A DNA stretch of 64,000 nucleotides. Source: Epiperipatus broadwayi. Lineage: Eukaryota; Onychophora; Udeonychophora; Euonychophora; Peripatidae. The position numbers were made by a program, and so were the translations under genes. Location of the stretch: NCBI GenBank assembly GCA_028023455.1, contig JAQFVV010006221.1, forward strand, positions 11,090,825-11,154,824, read 5' to 3'. Each line of letters starts with the position of its first letter. Within the stretch, counting starts at the first letter, position 1. Below, piece after piece: positions 46,001-57,024 of the stretch. The notes beneath the pieces are model-generated. The model was given only the letters and a program-made list of their open reading frames with translations. It was not told where the DNA came from and ran no database searches.

Positions 46001-47594
46001 ATTAAAAATTTATGATTTTGAAGCAATTAACTTATATAAACATTCTTTTAATATTAAGGGTGTATGGGAAGTAAGTTGAATTATTGATATTGTTTAGTTT
46101 AAATAGGTTGTTATTTTGTAGTTCTTTACACTTGAGAAGTCTGCTTGTAGTAGTGAAACCATTGGTAGTGTGTTAGAGTTTATTTTCTTAACTTGTGCAT
46201 TTGGGGTAATTTTGTTTATATATATATCCATATATTTGGTACAATCTTATAATATTCCATTATAGTAAATTAGAATAATAAATCATACAATATCACTTGT
46301 ATAATTTACCATTTCCGAAATTTTTTTAGACAAATTAACATTTTTACAGTAATTTTTTTCACCACTAGAGGGAAGATATTGTTTTTGTTTCTGTTTTATT
46401 TTTAAACAAACTAAACATGATTTTACATTACAATTTTATTTTTTTTAAAAGCTTATGAAAAACATAAAATTTAAAGTTTTAATGTAATAAGAACAAAGTA
46501 CAGCCTTCTATTAATGATAAACAATAAAGAAGTGTTGGATAGGAAGCAGTTTGGGTTTGACTTCACAGAAATATTTATTTAAATAATTTCTATAAAAAAA
46601 AACTGCTGCATTGACATAAAATTACTACTAAACATTATATAATTTTAGAGAAATAAATAGAAGTATTTTTATAAAAAAAAAAAAATTAACAAATGAAGAA
46701 AGTAAACCAGAGAACAGCAAACTTTTTAACATAAAGAATCTTTTTTAAAATCACCCTCCCACTTTCTATTAAAGAGCCACAAGGAAAGAGATATCTCCTC
46801 CCTCCCCATTAAAAATCTGCAAGGAAAGAGATACTTCCTCCCCCATTAAAAAGTTGCAAGGAAAGAGGTTAAAAATATGTTCATATAAAAATATGAATTT
46901 CTGAATGTCTCTGAATATGCTTGAACATTTGTTTTAATAATAGAACATAATAGAATCTGTATACATCCTAATAAAAATAAAAATTCTTTTAAAAAAATAA
47001 ATAAATAAATAAAAATAAAAAATTACCTTGACAATTTGATTTATTTCCAAATTTTTAATATTTAAATATCCATCATGTACAGTAATTACTATTGATAATA
47101 AGATTATATTCAAGAAACAATGTTGTAATGCACATTTTTCCTCTTCTAGAGCCATCAAAATAATTATTTACAAATTACAAGAGAAAATAAAAAATGTGTT
47201 TATGTTTATCATGATAAAAAGCGCTTCAAGATTGGGATCAAAGAGCCACCTTTGGGTTGCGAGCTGAAGTTTTTAGATCCTGAACTAGATTATAAATTCA
47301 TTTACAACCTAATAAAGACAATGTTAGACATCTATAGTAATAACTTTGGTCTTGTCTGGAGAAACCAACATTTATTTTACTTTATTTTTCAATTTGTTAT
47401 AACTTTTGAGTAACATATGTCAAATATGACTGGAACTACAAATATATATTTTTTCTAAACTGTAAAAATAACTTTAGCAATTTGATGTAATTCATTTTTT
47501 ACTATTAAAAATACATAATAAAAAATTATAGTGAAAGATTAAATTATATTTTGGCCTATTGTGCCACTACTACACCAAACTGTATGCTATAAAA
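46001..47594. other. A+T-rich sequence with a small minisatellite
   Basis: At about 46755-46875 a unit of some 40-45 bp containing CAAGGAAAGAGATA and CCTCCC is repeated three times. AAAGAGCCAC at 46774 and GGGATCAAAGAGCCACC near 47236 suggest pieces of an old hAT element, but no terminal repeats match. A 74-codon minus-strand frame at 46934-47158 is not recognised. Confidence 0.4.
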
Positions 47595-48294
47595 CAGGAG
47601 TAGGCAAGACATCGATTATGGTTTATCAGTCGACTGCAAGGTCTCTAAAAGTCAGATGCAAAACTGACGTGAACACTGATAAATTATAGTGATAAATTCA
47701 GAGTTGATTTGAATATAAAAAATAATAAAAAATAAAAAAGGTAAAAATTCAAAATTAATGTTTAAAAATAGTTAAATTTAAAATAATACTTGTTATTGTT
47801 GATCTCAAAAATAATCCCAGATTGGAAGAAGCTAAAAAGAATTAAATACAAATATAAAACAATAATTTTCTTTTTTTTTTCTATATTTTCTTGAATTTTT
47901 TTTAAAATTCAGGACCAGCTCTAGAACATAATTATTCATAGGTAATTTAATAATTGTAATTTAATAAATATTTTATAAAGTGACATGGACAAATTGTAAT
48001 ACTAGAGGAAGCTGGGGTAATTTATTAGTAGTCATAATAAAATGTCTTTGACAGTTAGTTTCATCTAAAAATATCACCAATATTAGTGAATGCCTAAAAA
48101 ACCCTTATTAAAAAAACTACCCATTTGTAAGTACATTCTTAAAAAAAAACAAGATTTAGAACTGTTATTTTTTTCCATTCCGATAAAAATAATTTTTTTT
48201 TTTCTGTTTTCCAGTTTGAAAAAAATATAGTCACCCTCAGGTATACTTTCACCAAAAAGATTGCCCCCAATGTCTAAAAATTTGGCCACTTCTG
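47595..48294. mobile_element. Non-autonomous hAT element, 700 bp
   Basis: The terminal repeats are CAGGAGTAGGCAA and, inverted, CAGAAGTGGCCAA (10 of 13 identical). A perfect 8-bp duplication CTATAAAA flanks it at 47587-47594 and 48295-48302, again with central TA. The interior holds no transposase-like frame. It is a different family from the SPIN-like element at 38 kb. Confidence 0.82.
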
Positions 48295-48302
48295 CTATAA
48301 AA

Positions 48303-48950
48303 TAAAATTACATTACCACACAAAGAATAACATCTCCTGACAGTTTGTAAAATAGCTAATTTTTCATGTTTTAAGGACACTCACTTATGCAGGGAGAAAC
48401 TTTTAATTACTGATTTGATTAAAACATATTCTACATCCAACCATGAATAGTTCTAATAGTCATATAGATCTTCCTTTGATTGTACTTAAAAAATCAGAGT
48501 GTTCTGAATTATGACTATTAATATAAGTACCCAAATCTATGAAACCAATCATCATAATATATCTGTCTTTACTTCATATTTATAAAGAATACATAGTTTC
48601 ACTTACAACATTTTAGTTAGTTCATTTGTATGAGGTTAGATATAGCAACAGTATATTTTGCTTCAAACTTCTTATTTTTTTGATGAACATTTTTTTATAA
48701 TCCCCCTTTAATATATTATCTTAGCTTTTTTTAATACATCATTTCTGCTATTATATATTATCTACTACCTAGCCTTTGCAAATTCTTTAATTAGTCTATA
48801 TTACATCATTGATTCTTATATTTTACATTATTAATTACTTTTCCTTTACTATTTTTATGCTGTATATTTGCTATCCTACAACACAGTTTTGTTCATTATA
48901 TATATATAATTTTAAGGCAGTATGTAATTTGCATATACTGATTTTATATA
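48303..48950. other. A+T-rich sequence, no gene seen
   Basis: No reading frame, repeat or RNA gene was supported in this stretch, which ends at a TA run (48948-48966). Confidence 0.4.
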
Positions 48951-48962
48951 TATATATATATA

Positions 48963-49726
48963 TAATTAGAGGGATTTGAATTCCGAATTTTTCAGTCTAT
49001 TTATTCTCCACTCCATCTCACGTAACTGATACATATTACCACATGCATGCACAAAAGATACATGATTCCCAGTACAATATTTCATGCTGAACCAGCATTC
49101 ATCAGTTTGGCCAGTTTATAACCTCCCATACATATATAGAGTCAATGCTTGGTTTATATTAAGATAGCAATTCCTCAAACTTTAATGGATAGGTTTCAAT
49201 CTTCTCACCCTTCCAATTATTCAACAAACCATTTCATTGAAAAACCAATGATATAACACTCAAAGCCCTTATTGAATTTGATATTGTAGTCATACTTATA
49301 TAGACACTACATCAGTCTCACCCCTTATATTATTGGACAACTACATATTCATATATATTAATAGAAGAATATTTAGTAAAAGCAAATTACATACTGCTTT
49401 AGAATTACATATTGCTTGGGAAATAGAATACATCTCAGTGTGTATAAGTTAATACCAACCTTCTTTTATTAATATATATGAATATGTAATGGTCTGATAA
49501 CATGAGGGGTTAGGTAGATGTAATGTCTAAATAGGTGTGACTGCAATAACAAGTCCAATAATGGCTTTGAGCATTCCATCATCAGTTTTTCAATGAAATA
49601 GACTGTTGAATAGTTGAGAGTGAGAAGATTGAAGCCTGTCCATTAAAGTTTGAGGTAATTGCTATCTTAATATAAACTGAGCACTTACTGTATATATATA
49701 TATATATATATATATAAAACCAAAAC

Positions 49727-49791
<65 letters not shown>

Positions 49792-49885
49792 TTATGATCT
49801 GGCTCAACTGGTGAGTGCTGGTAGGGTAATAGAGAAAAAATAAAGTGAAAACCCCTGAGTTCAAATCCCTCTAATTACATATATA
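48963..49885. repeat. Family B copy 3: large foldback of about 900 bp
   Basis: The left half (48963-49375) and right half (49485-49885) are imperfect reverse complements, beginning GAGGGATTTGAATTCCG and ending GAGTTCAAATCCCTC. The minus strand of the left half keeps a hammerhead core CTGATGA with a 5-bp stem II (ATGCT/AGCAT) and GAAAT at about 49080-49105. Its stem III and stem I are damaged. The right half has CTGGTGA in the corresponding place. A TA/TG microsatellite (49692-49790) has grown inside the right arm. Confidence 0.75.
49692..49790. repeat. TA and TG microsatellite
   Basis: Runs of TA (49692-49716 and 49731-49758) are followed by TG (49759-49790). Confidence 0.9.
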
Positions 49886-50169
49886 TGTTGAAAATATCTG
49901 TACTATACATATATGTGTGTTAAAAACTTACACTATTTAGGCCTAATTGCAATCTATAAATTTTGTTACCCATATGAAGATTTGAAATTGATTGCTACAA
50001 ATGTAAAAGTTATAATGTTTTACTATTAATGCAGATTATTTTTTACAATGATAAACCTGTTATCTAATTTTTTTCTATTTTCTGTTTAAACAAAAACTAT
50101 TATACAATTATTGGTTTTTTTTTTTGCATTATCAGTTGCAAATGTTGAATGAAAAATATCATTTTCAAA

Positions 50170-50285
50170 AAGTCCTGTGCAGCTTGCTGTCTTGGAGTCA
50201 AAAGAATCCTGGATAGATTCTGGTAGTTGCAGGTCTTGTGCTCAAACTTCTTGTAAACTCCCAAATAATAAAGCCATTCCTCTTT
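50170..50285 (+). repeat. Short interspersed repeat F, copy 2 (tRNA-like)
   Basis: Matches 4741-4856 in the same orientation, sharing CAGGTCT, GTGCTCAAACTTCTT and CTCCCAAATAATAAAGCCAT. The 62-codon frame over it is not a gene. Confidence 0.5.
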
Positions 50286-50637
50286 TAAATGCTTTTATTG
50301 ATTTTGGAAAATCTATTTTTTGTTTGTTAACTTTTGATCTTTTTCAAGTTAAAATGAAATATTAAAATTGAGATTTAATATATTTAAATTCAATAGAAAT
50401 GCTTGAAAATTGATGTATAACTAAGTTTATATCACCCTAATTCATTTGAAACATTTATCTTTTCAATATATCAACTAGTTTGATAGATATGAAACACCAT
50501 GAAAAACATTCAAATAATTTCATATGTCAGCAGTTAACAATTATTCTTAGAAGTTTTATTTGTTTTAAATAATGGCAATTAAATGATAGATTAAAAAATT
50601 TTGTTCCAATTTAATAATATTTTTTAAACCATTTTAA

Positions 50638-50942
50638 AATTTTAATGTATATATCATGTTTAGTATGTGTATATAACTGTATATGTATAATAAATCAGTA
50701 ACTAAGTTTTTTGTAAATTGTTTCCATTTTTATTTTAAAACAATTATTTTTTTTTAAAAAAAGGAAAACTAGAAATCTTGCATTATTTAAAACAATAGCT
50801 AACAGTTAAAAAAGATGCAATTGTTTTTCTTAGCATTTTTTAAAAAACAACTGTTTTAAAATAAAAATAAACAACTTAGTTAGTGATTTATTATACACAT
50901 ATAATTATATGCACATACTAAATATACTATACACATTAAAAG
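50638..50942. repeat. Inverted repeat, arms of about 118 bp
   Basis: The arms at 50638-50755 and 50823-50942 are reverse complements with some mismatches (TTTTAATGTATATATCATG on the left). A further partial copy of the right arm (ATACACATACTAAATATG) sits at 51405-51435. No ribozyme core or coding content was seen. Confidence 0.7.
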
Positions 50943-51102
50943 TATAAAATATAAATTCATATAACATTAAGAGTATATATATATATTAACTTACTGCAGA
51001 AATATCCAATAACTTACATATATCTGTGATACTGATTTAAAGTTAAATTATATAAATTAAGTGAAATTTATTTGCAATATATATATATGTAATATCTAAT
51101 AA

Positions 51103-51333
51103 AATGAAAATACACACAGAAAAGGTAGTTTTTTAATATAATATTTATACTGACTAGCATGCTTTCAATACATTTTCACTATATCATATGTATGTCATAT
51201 AGTGAAGTGAATAAATGGTTATATACATATGCCATAAATATGATAGTAAAAAACATATTAAAAGCATGCTAAGCAGTAATAAGCTAAATATTATTAAAAA
51301 GCTACCTTTTCTGTGTGTATTTTCATTTTACCA
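51103..51333. repeat. Inverted repeat with nested central hairpin
   Basis: The arms at 51103-51182 and 51253-51333 pair (AAAATACACACAGAAAAGGT on the left). The centre contains the palindrome CACTATATCATATG...CATATAGTG. Confidence 0.7.
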
Positions 51334-51460
51334 GATGTTACATTGGCTCAAAAAAGAAGAAAATTAGTAACAATTAAATAACAAAATATATACACATGTA
51401 TTATTATATACACATACTAAATATGATATACACATAAGGGGTATGCATTTTAACTTATAG

Positions 51461-51465
<5 letters not shown>

Positions 51466-51513
<48 letters not shown>
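51466..51513. repeat. TA microsatellite
   Basis: About 24 uninterrupted TA repeats. Confidence 0.95.
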
Positions 51514-51515
<2 letters not shown>

Positions 51516-51619
51516 ATTATAAGCATCCAGTCAATTTAAGGTACATAGTTTTACATTTTCATTTACTGTGTCGATAGTAAAAACTTAAAAATAATAAAGA
51601 TAAAAAATTTTTTATATTA

Positions 51620-51892
51620 AATGCTTTTATTGACTGGGCACTAAAAATAAATGAAGTAATTGTTTTCTCAAGCATACTTGAAATTTTTAGATTTAACTTG
51701 AAATAAAAGCAGTGGGGAGGGGGCAGAAATTAATTAAGTCAATCTCTTGCTATAAAAAATAAGGATTGTCTTAATTAATTTCTGGATCCTCATGCTTTTA
51801 TTTGAAGTTAAATCTAAAAACTCTAATTGTGGTTGAAAAAACAATTATTTTATTTATTTTTAGTGCATAGTCACTAAAAGCATGTATTAATA
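51620..51892. repeat. Inverted repeat next to Penelope remnant 2
   Basis: The arms (51620-51752 and 51760-51892) are reverse complements over about 130 bp, for example GAAATTAATTAAGTCAATC against GATTGTCTTAATTAATTTC. It lies just upstream of a GIY-YIG remnant, so it may be an inverted pair of that element's terminal repeats. Confidence 0.65.
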
Positions 51893-51914
51893 GGTAATTA
51901 TAGGTTGAGAGATG

Positions 51915-52265
51915 ATTTATGATACAAAAAAGGAATTGTATATAAAATTACATGTGAAATTGTAAAAATGATTTATTTTGGTCATACTAGAAAACAATTA
52001 CAGGTAAGAGCCTAAGAACGCAACAATACAACTAATAGAAGAGATGATAAATCTGCATTATATATTCATTACTTGAACTATGGGTGTAGAATAGATGCTA
52101 CAAAAAGTATTAAATGTTTAAATTACATCAAAGATCCAAAAAGAAGACAAATATATGAAATATACTATCTAAAAATAATTTAAATAATTGTATGAATATT
52201 TACAAGACTTCTATAAATTTGGTTAATAATTGGTTCATTGAAAATGAATGGAAAAATATATAAAT
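51915..52265 (+). pseudogene. Penelope-like element remnant 2: GIY-YIG nuclease
   Basis: From 51928 one frame codes KGIVYKITCEIVKMIYFGHT and then RKQLQVRA, the GIY...YFG signature with the following Arg, as in Penelope-like elements. It continues with ALYIHYLNYG and RRQIYEIYYLKI before stops. Remnant 1 at 12.9 kb has the same succession, and both have a related 3' flank. The reverse transcriptase part is missing. Confidence 0.68.
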
Positions 52266-52269
52266 TGAC

Positions 52270-52977
52270 AAAAATGCATCTAATTTTTTTTATTTATTGT
52301 ATTGTTATGATATAGTCAATTATTTTGTAATTACTGGATTTATATGTGCAGGTTTTTGCTTTTTTTTTTTAATGATTTATATTGTTATTTTTTGTTTTAA
52401 TGTCATTATTGAACACTAGATGGTTTTATGTCTGAAATAGTTTGTTTACATCATAGATTATTAACATTTGAAAAGGACAGCAAATCAGGTACTGAAAAAG
52501 GCTTTTTATGTATATTACAAAATTTGACATTTATATAGCTGTTGTAAAGAATTTATTATTTTCTGATTATCATTTTATTTATTGCTAAAAATATGATTGA
52601 TAACAATAAAACATTCATCCAAATATATGTTAAATGTTATTATATTTGCAGTTAGTTATTTTGAAAATTTGACACATTACATCCAAATATAATCCAGACA
52701 ATTAAGAAATTGAAAATAATAATTTTCAAAAATAATTTTAAAAATTCATATGGAAGAGGTATTTTAAAAACCAAAACTAAAACATTTTTAGGTTGAGAGC
52801 AAATAAATTTTAAACTGACTGATAGGAAATTATTTCAAGTGAAAAACAGAAAACAATTGAAGATCACATAACAGAAATCTATCAATTTTATCTTTTATAT
52901 ATACATTATAAATAATTAAAAAATTATTTATGAATATCCATTTTAAATACTATATATGTTTTAAATTCAGAATTTAT
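52270..52977. other. A+T-rich sequence, no gene seen
   Basis: The piece around 52465-52525 (GAAAAGGACAGCAAATCAGG ... TTTATGTATATTA) corresponds to the 3' flank of Penelope remnant 1. The rest is unassigned. Confidence 0.4.
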
Positions 52978-53445
52978 GTATATTATATAATGAGTGTGCC
53001 AGTAGTTCTAACAAGCTTTTCAGAATATCCTGACCGATTTCTAGCTCTGGCTTTTGTCAGTGAGGCACTAGGATATTCAAGCATTAGATTTAAAATATCA
53101 AGTCAAGCTCAGCACTTTATCTAATAATTAACTATAAGCTTTTCAAAATATCCTCAGAGTGGTTTCTAGCTCTGGATTTTGTCAGCAAGGCAATAGGATA
53201 TTCAAGCATTATATTTAAAATACCAGGTCAAGCCCAGCACTTTATCTAAAGGTTAACTATAAAATTTTAGATTTTCTACTTAATAGTTAATCTTTAGATA
53301 ATGTGCTGGACTTGTCCTGATATTTTAAATCTAATGCTTGAATATCCTAGCACCTCACTGACAAAATCCAGAACTAGAAGCAGGTCTGAGGATAGGGATA
53401 TTCTGAAAAGCTTGTTAAGAGGTTGGCATGTTCATTAGATAACAT
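52978..53445. repeat. Family C ribozyme repeat: two direct units plus one inverted
   Basis: Units of about 125 bp: unit 1 (52978-53135), unit 2 in tandem (53136-53270), then an inverted unit (53281-53445). Each has a hammerhead-like block on the minus strand (53023-53078, 53146-53204) or the plus strand (53340-53403). The repeat unit is unrelated in sequence to the 466-bp satellite, yet the head-to-tail plus terminal inversion layout is the same. The 64-codon frame here is not a gene. Confidence 0.8.
53340..53403 (+). ncRNA. Hammerhead-like fold, decayed (family C, inverted unit)
   Basis: Outer stem I GAATATCC pairs perfectly with GGATATTC, and inner stem I CCTCA pairs with TGAGG. Between them lie CTGACAA (in place of CTGANGA), a weak stem II, GAA and GGTC. 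G8, which acts in catalysis, is changed to A, so this copy should be inactive. The layout matches the intact hammerheads at 3115 and 30009. Confidence 0.65.
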
Positions 53446-53734
53446 TTGTAATACAAGCTTATTAAATTAAGTCGTGTGATATGACTTGATTTCCTTACAA
53501 TTATATATATATGAGTGATTAACAGATTTGTTCTAAAGTGTAATTCATATTATACAATCATGTAATAAATTTCTACGTATAAAGTACTATATTTAGATTG
53601 CTTATATAAATTGAATTAAATGTGAAGCAATCAAGAAAAAAAAGTATTAGCTATGTTATTGCAAGGAAATGATGTCATACATCATGTGATTTAATTTAAT
53701 AAGTTTGTACTATAAATATTATATAATGAGTCTG

Positions 53735-53875
53735 AATAGCTCTTAACAAGCTTTTCTGAATATCCTTATCCCAGTCCAGTTTATAGCTGTCAGCTGTCAT
53801 CAGTGAAGCACTAGGATATTCAGACATTAGATCTCAAACATCGGATAATATAGCTATGTTATGTTTGGTTACTTT
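53735..53875 (-). repeat. Family C ribozyme repeat, single unit
   Basis: One diverged unit starting ATAATGAGTCTGAATAG. The hammerhead block on the minus strand (53758-53821) keeps CTGATGA and the outer stem GAATATCC/GGATATTC, but GAAA has become TAAA. Confidence 0.7.
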
Positions 53876-54424
53876 ATTTAATTTTTTAAACACTTTAATG
53901 GAGTGTTATCAAACTTTGGTAAGAGCCTGAAATTGTATAAAAGTTATTTCTCTTTACATAATAGAATAACCTTTGAGATATATATATATGGTTTGTCTTC
54001 AATTGCTTTCAATATTGAACTTATAAAAAAAAGTTGACTTTTTCTCATTAATTGAATGATGCAATATTCATAATGAATAACAGCCAAATGTTTTAATGGA
54101 TGTTAAATCATCCTAGAATATGTTTAAATTAATTACATTAATAAGAAAATATTTTTCTTTCTTTTTAACAAACTTTTTTTTATTTTTCGTATATGTTCTT
54201 TTGTGCATTTGAGATTGTTTTATGTACAGTGGTTGAAAAGAATTTTTTTAGTGTGTTTTGTGGTACTAAGTGAAAAAAATTGTATGAATTGTTTTAATCT
54301 ATCAGAAAACATATATATATTTCCCTATGCTTGTCATTTTAAGCTTAAATGTGTATTTTAATGTTATGAATAAAATATCTACTCTATATATATTAATTAC
54401 TGATAATTAACTTTTTTTCGTCAA
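53876..54424. other. A+T-rich sequence, no gene seen
   Basis: No supported feature was found in this stretch. Confidence 0.4.
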
Positions 54425-54431
54425 AAAATGT

Positions 54432-54532
54432 TGTTAGCCGAGAGTCATCGCAACCGCCTTGCAAGCAAGTAGTTGGTTGCAGACGGTTGTGGGTTCGCGT
54501 CCCGGCCGATGCTATGACATGAAAAAAAAAAG
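54432..54532 (+). repeat. tRNA-derived SINE (SINE1), copy 5
   Basis: The plus strand reads GTTAGCCGAGAGTCATCGCA (A box), CCTTGCAAGCAAG, B box GTGGGTTCGCGTCCC, GGCCGATGCTATGACATG and an A tail. It belongs to the subtype with the longer middle (GTTGGTTGCAGACGGTTG) also seen at 3802-3910. Confidence 0.83.
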
Positions 54533-55120
54533 ATTAATAATTTTTAGACAGAAGGACTAAGTATTACTTTCTATACAATGTCTTTGAGTATCAGTTTTAT
54601 AAAAATGCCATAACAGGCACTTCAGAAAAGAAAAAGAGGGAAACGTAATTCAGTTACCAGTCTTTCAAGTATGTGATATCTTAGGAAACTGTAAATATAA
54701 GACTAAGTTTTGTAAAGTATCTCTTTGGCTAACTGGCAGTTTATTTGAAAACCAGCAAGAATTGTTTGTCATTTATAACAAGTTATAGCTGCAATCTAAA
54801 ACATTAACTGTCTGAAAAAGCACTTACAAACTCAAATGAGAATGTCATCCAAAAGAGCAAGCTTTCTAATAAAATGTTTCTGCCAATTAAACTGAAATAC
54901 CGTCAACATTTCACACTAGCATGTAAGAGATAATGATTTTTTTTTCTTATTTTTTTTTACAACTTCCATAAACATTAAAAGATTTATCATTAAGTTTTAA
55001 AAAGTGGAACATCCAGTGCTTTAATCAAGATAAATACATTTTAACAGATTGTGTGTGTGTATATATATATCGTGTGATGATTTCACATTATTTAAAATAT
55101 ATATTTAAATAATAATTTTT
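54533..55120. other. A+T-rich sequence, no gene seen
   Basis: No supported feature was found in this stretch; a TG/TA run lies at about 55050-55070. Confidence 0.4.
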
Positions 55121-55121
55121 T

Positions 55122-55208
55122 TCTCATGTGTCACAGCATCAGCCGGGAAGCGAACCCGCTAACCCGGGACAACTTATTGTAAAGCTGCTGTCGTTCTCTC
55201 GACCACCA
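55122..55208 (-). repeat. tRNA-derived SINE (SINE1), copy 6
   Basis: The minus strand reads TGGTGGTCGAGAGAACGACA, B box GCGGGTTCGCTTCCC, GGCTGATGCTGTGACACATG and an A tail. ATTTAAATAAT occurs before the T run and after the 5' end, which may be an 11-bp target duplication in very A+T-rich surroundings. Confidence 0.8.
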
Positions 55209-55439
55209 AATTTAAATAATTTAAATTTAAATAATCAAATTTAAATAAATTTACAATAAATACATTTTATTTATAGTAAAGGATCTGTAATCCACATTTA
55301 AGTTTTGCAATATATAAAACCTTTTATTAATGTCTGCAATTTCGATAGACTATACATTTTCTTCAGAGACTTTTTTCCTTATTTAAAAATTAAAATGAAA
55401 TGTGAAAAGCGCATATTTTACTATGTATTAAATAATAAG

Positions 55440-56100
55440 ATGAAATTGCATTTTTATATTGGATTATTTCCATAATCTAATATGAGTATTAAATGTCTTT
55501 AGAAAAATTTAACTTTATTTAAATATTCCAAATACATTCAACTGTTAGTAATAGCACATTAAACAGGTTAATAAATGCACAAGGTTTCGAGAGGTATTTT
55601 TCTCCTCTCTTCTGCAGGTGTTGCTGGCTTAACCAGTGACAGTATTAGCATGGGATTTGAAATTGGATTCTTAGATTCTCAAGTATTGAATTTTAAGGCA
55701 ACACTCTAACCAACTGAGCCACCCTTCCAAAGGCAACTGACAGTAGAAATTTCATATATTCATCCGTGAGATTTCTCCTGATTTCTCCACTTTTCCCTAA
55801 GAGCAAAGTTGATTAGTGATTTCCATATATTATATATAGTCACACTAGGTTTGATTTCCATACATTATGTATAGTCACACTAGGTTAACTTATGGGAATC
55901 AACACCTGAAGAAGAGAGGAGAATAATACCTCTAAAAACATTGCACATTTACTAACCTGTTTGATTTGCTATTACTAATAGTTGAATGTATTTGGAATAC
56001 TTAAATAAAGTTAAATTTTTCTGAAGACATATTAGATTATGGAAATAGTCCAATATAAAAATACAACTAAACATCATCATCACAAACCTCCAGGAAAACA
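55440..56100. repeat. Family A foldback repeat, copy 3 (hammerhead fossils, tRNA-like boxes)
   Basis: The inverted arms run 55465-55640 and 55890-56065. On the minus strand, GGGTGGCTCAGTTGGTTAGA (A box, about 55725) and TTTCAAATCCC (B box, about 55657) form a tRNA-like promoter. The left-arm hammerhead block follows: CTGCAGA, stem II GAGAGG/CCTCTC, GAAAC. The right arm carries CTGAAGA, AGAGG/CCTCT and AAAAC on the plus strand (55906-55938). Outer stem I pairs AGGTTA with TAACCT. Confidence 0.75.
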
Positions 56101-57020
56101 ATAAGATGAAATGTTAACGAAAAAAAAAGTAATGTTGAATAATAAATATATTTTGAAAGCAACTCACAAAAGAACAATTCTATTCCTCAATAAATGATTA
56201 ATGATAAGAAATATGATACTGAGTAGCTACATTATATTATTCAGCAGTCAATAAATAGAATGCTAAAATATAAAAAGAAAGGGTCGAGAAAAAATAAATT
56301 TAGAAAATGATTTTATTTTAAAATGGTTTGTTTACCTATTTTAATATTAAAATAATGTAAACAAATTTATAAAATTAATATTAATATGAACGTGTGTAAA
56401 TTAGCATTAAAAAATTACAAACAATGAATCAATTCAAAAATTTTATTTATCATATGATTAGAAGGGGAGATGAAAACAAACCATAATTGTTAATAATGCA
56501 GCATCTAACCAGCCAAATACCTCTTCCTTACTTCACTTTCCATAGTGGAAGAATACTAAAAAATTATGTGATTTGCAATGAGCTATTTAAAGCTGTTCTC
56601 ATTAATATTTATGACTGGTTTTTCAGAGAATTGAATGATATGAGGACATTATTAGATCAAACTCAGTCCCCACCCCCCTTAAGATGAGGATTTGATCTAC
56701 CAACTTTTAAGTCATAAATTTTCTAACATTACTATCATGATAAACTATTTAAGGCAATCAAATAAATTATTATAATAAAATGCAATGTTAATGAATATAA
56801 TTTTAATTGTTCTTTAATTATATTATTAATGAAGAAATAAAATAAAGACAATTCTGTTATACAAACTGTCTTGGTATTTATTTTTTAGGCAACTGTAATT
56901 TTGTTTTGTCTGATATTTGTAGAAGTAAAAAAATTATATCTTAACTTCCATCTTTATACAGAAAGAATATATATATATGATTATTTTTAAAAATCAACTA
57001 CCATATTAAAAATAACAGAT
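56101..57020. other. A+T-rich sequence, no gene seen
   Basis: A 66-codon frame at 56487-56687 has no recognisable domain. No repeat was identified. Confidence 0.4.
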
Positions 57021-57024
57021 ATAA

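Noticed and set aside
46715-47290. A complete hAT element suggested by CAGCAAACTTTTTAACATAA and GAGCCACCTTTGGGTTGCG
   Set aside because: The putative ends do not match as inverted repeats and the flanking octamers differ, so only hAT-like pieces can be claimed.
52930-53124. A 64-residue protein with a promising beginning
   Set aside because: It covers family C unit 1 exactly and is disrupted in the other units.
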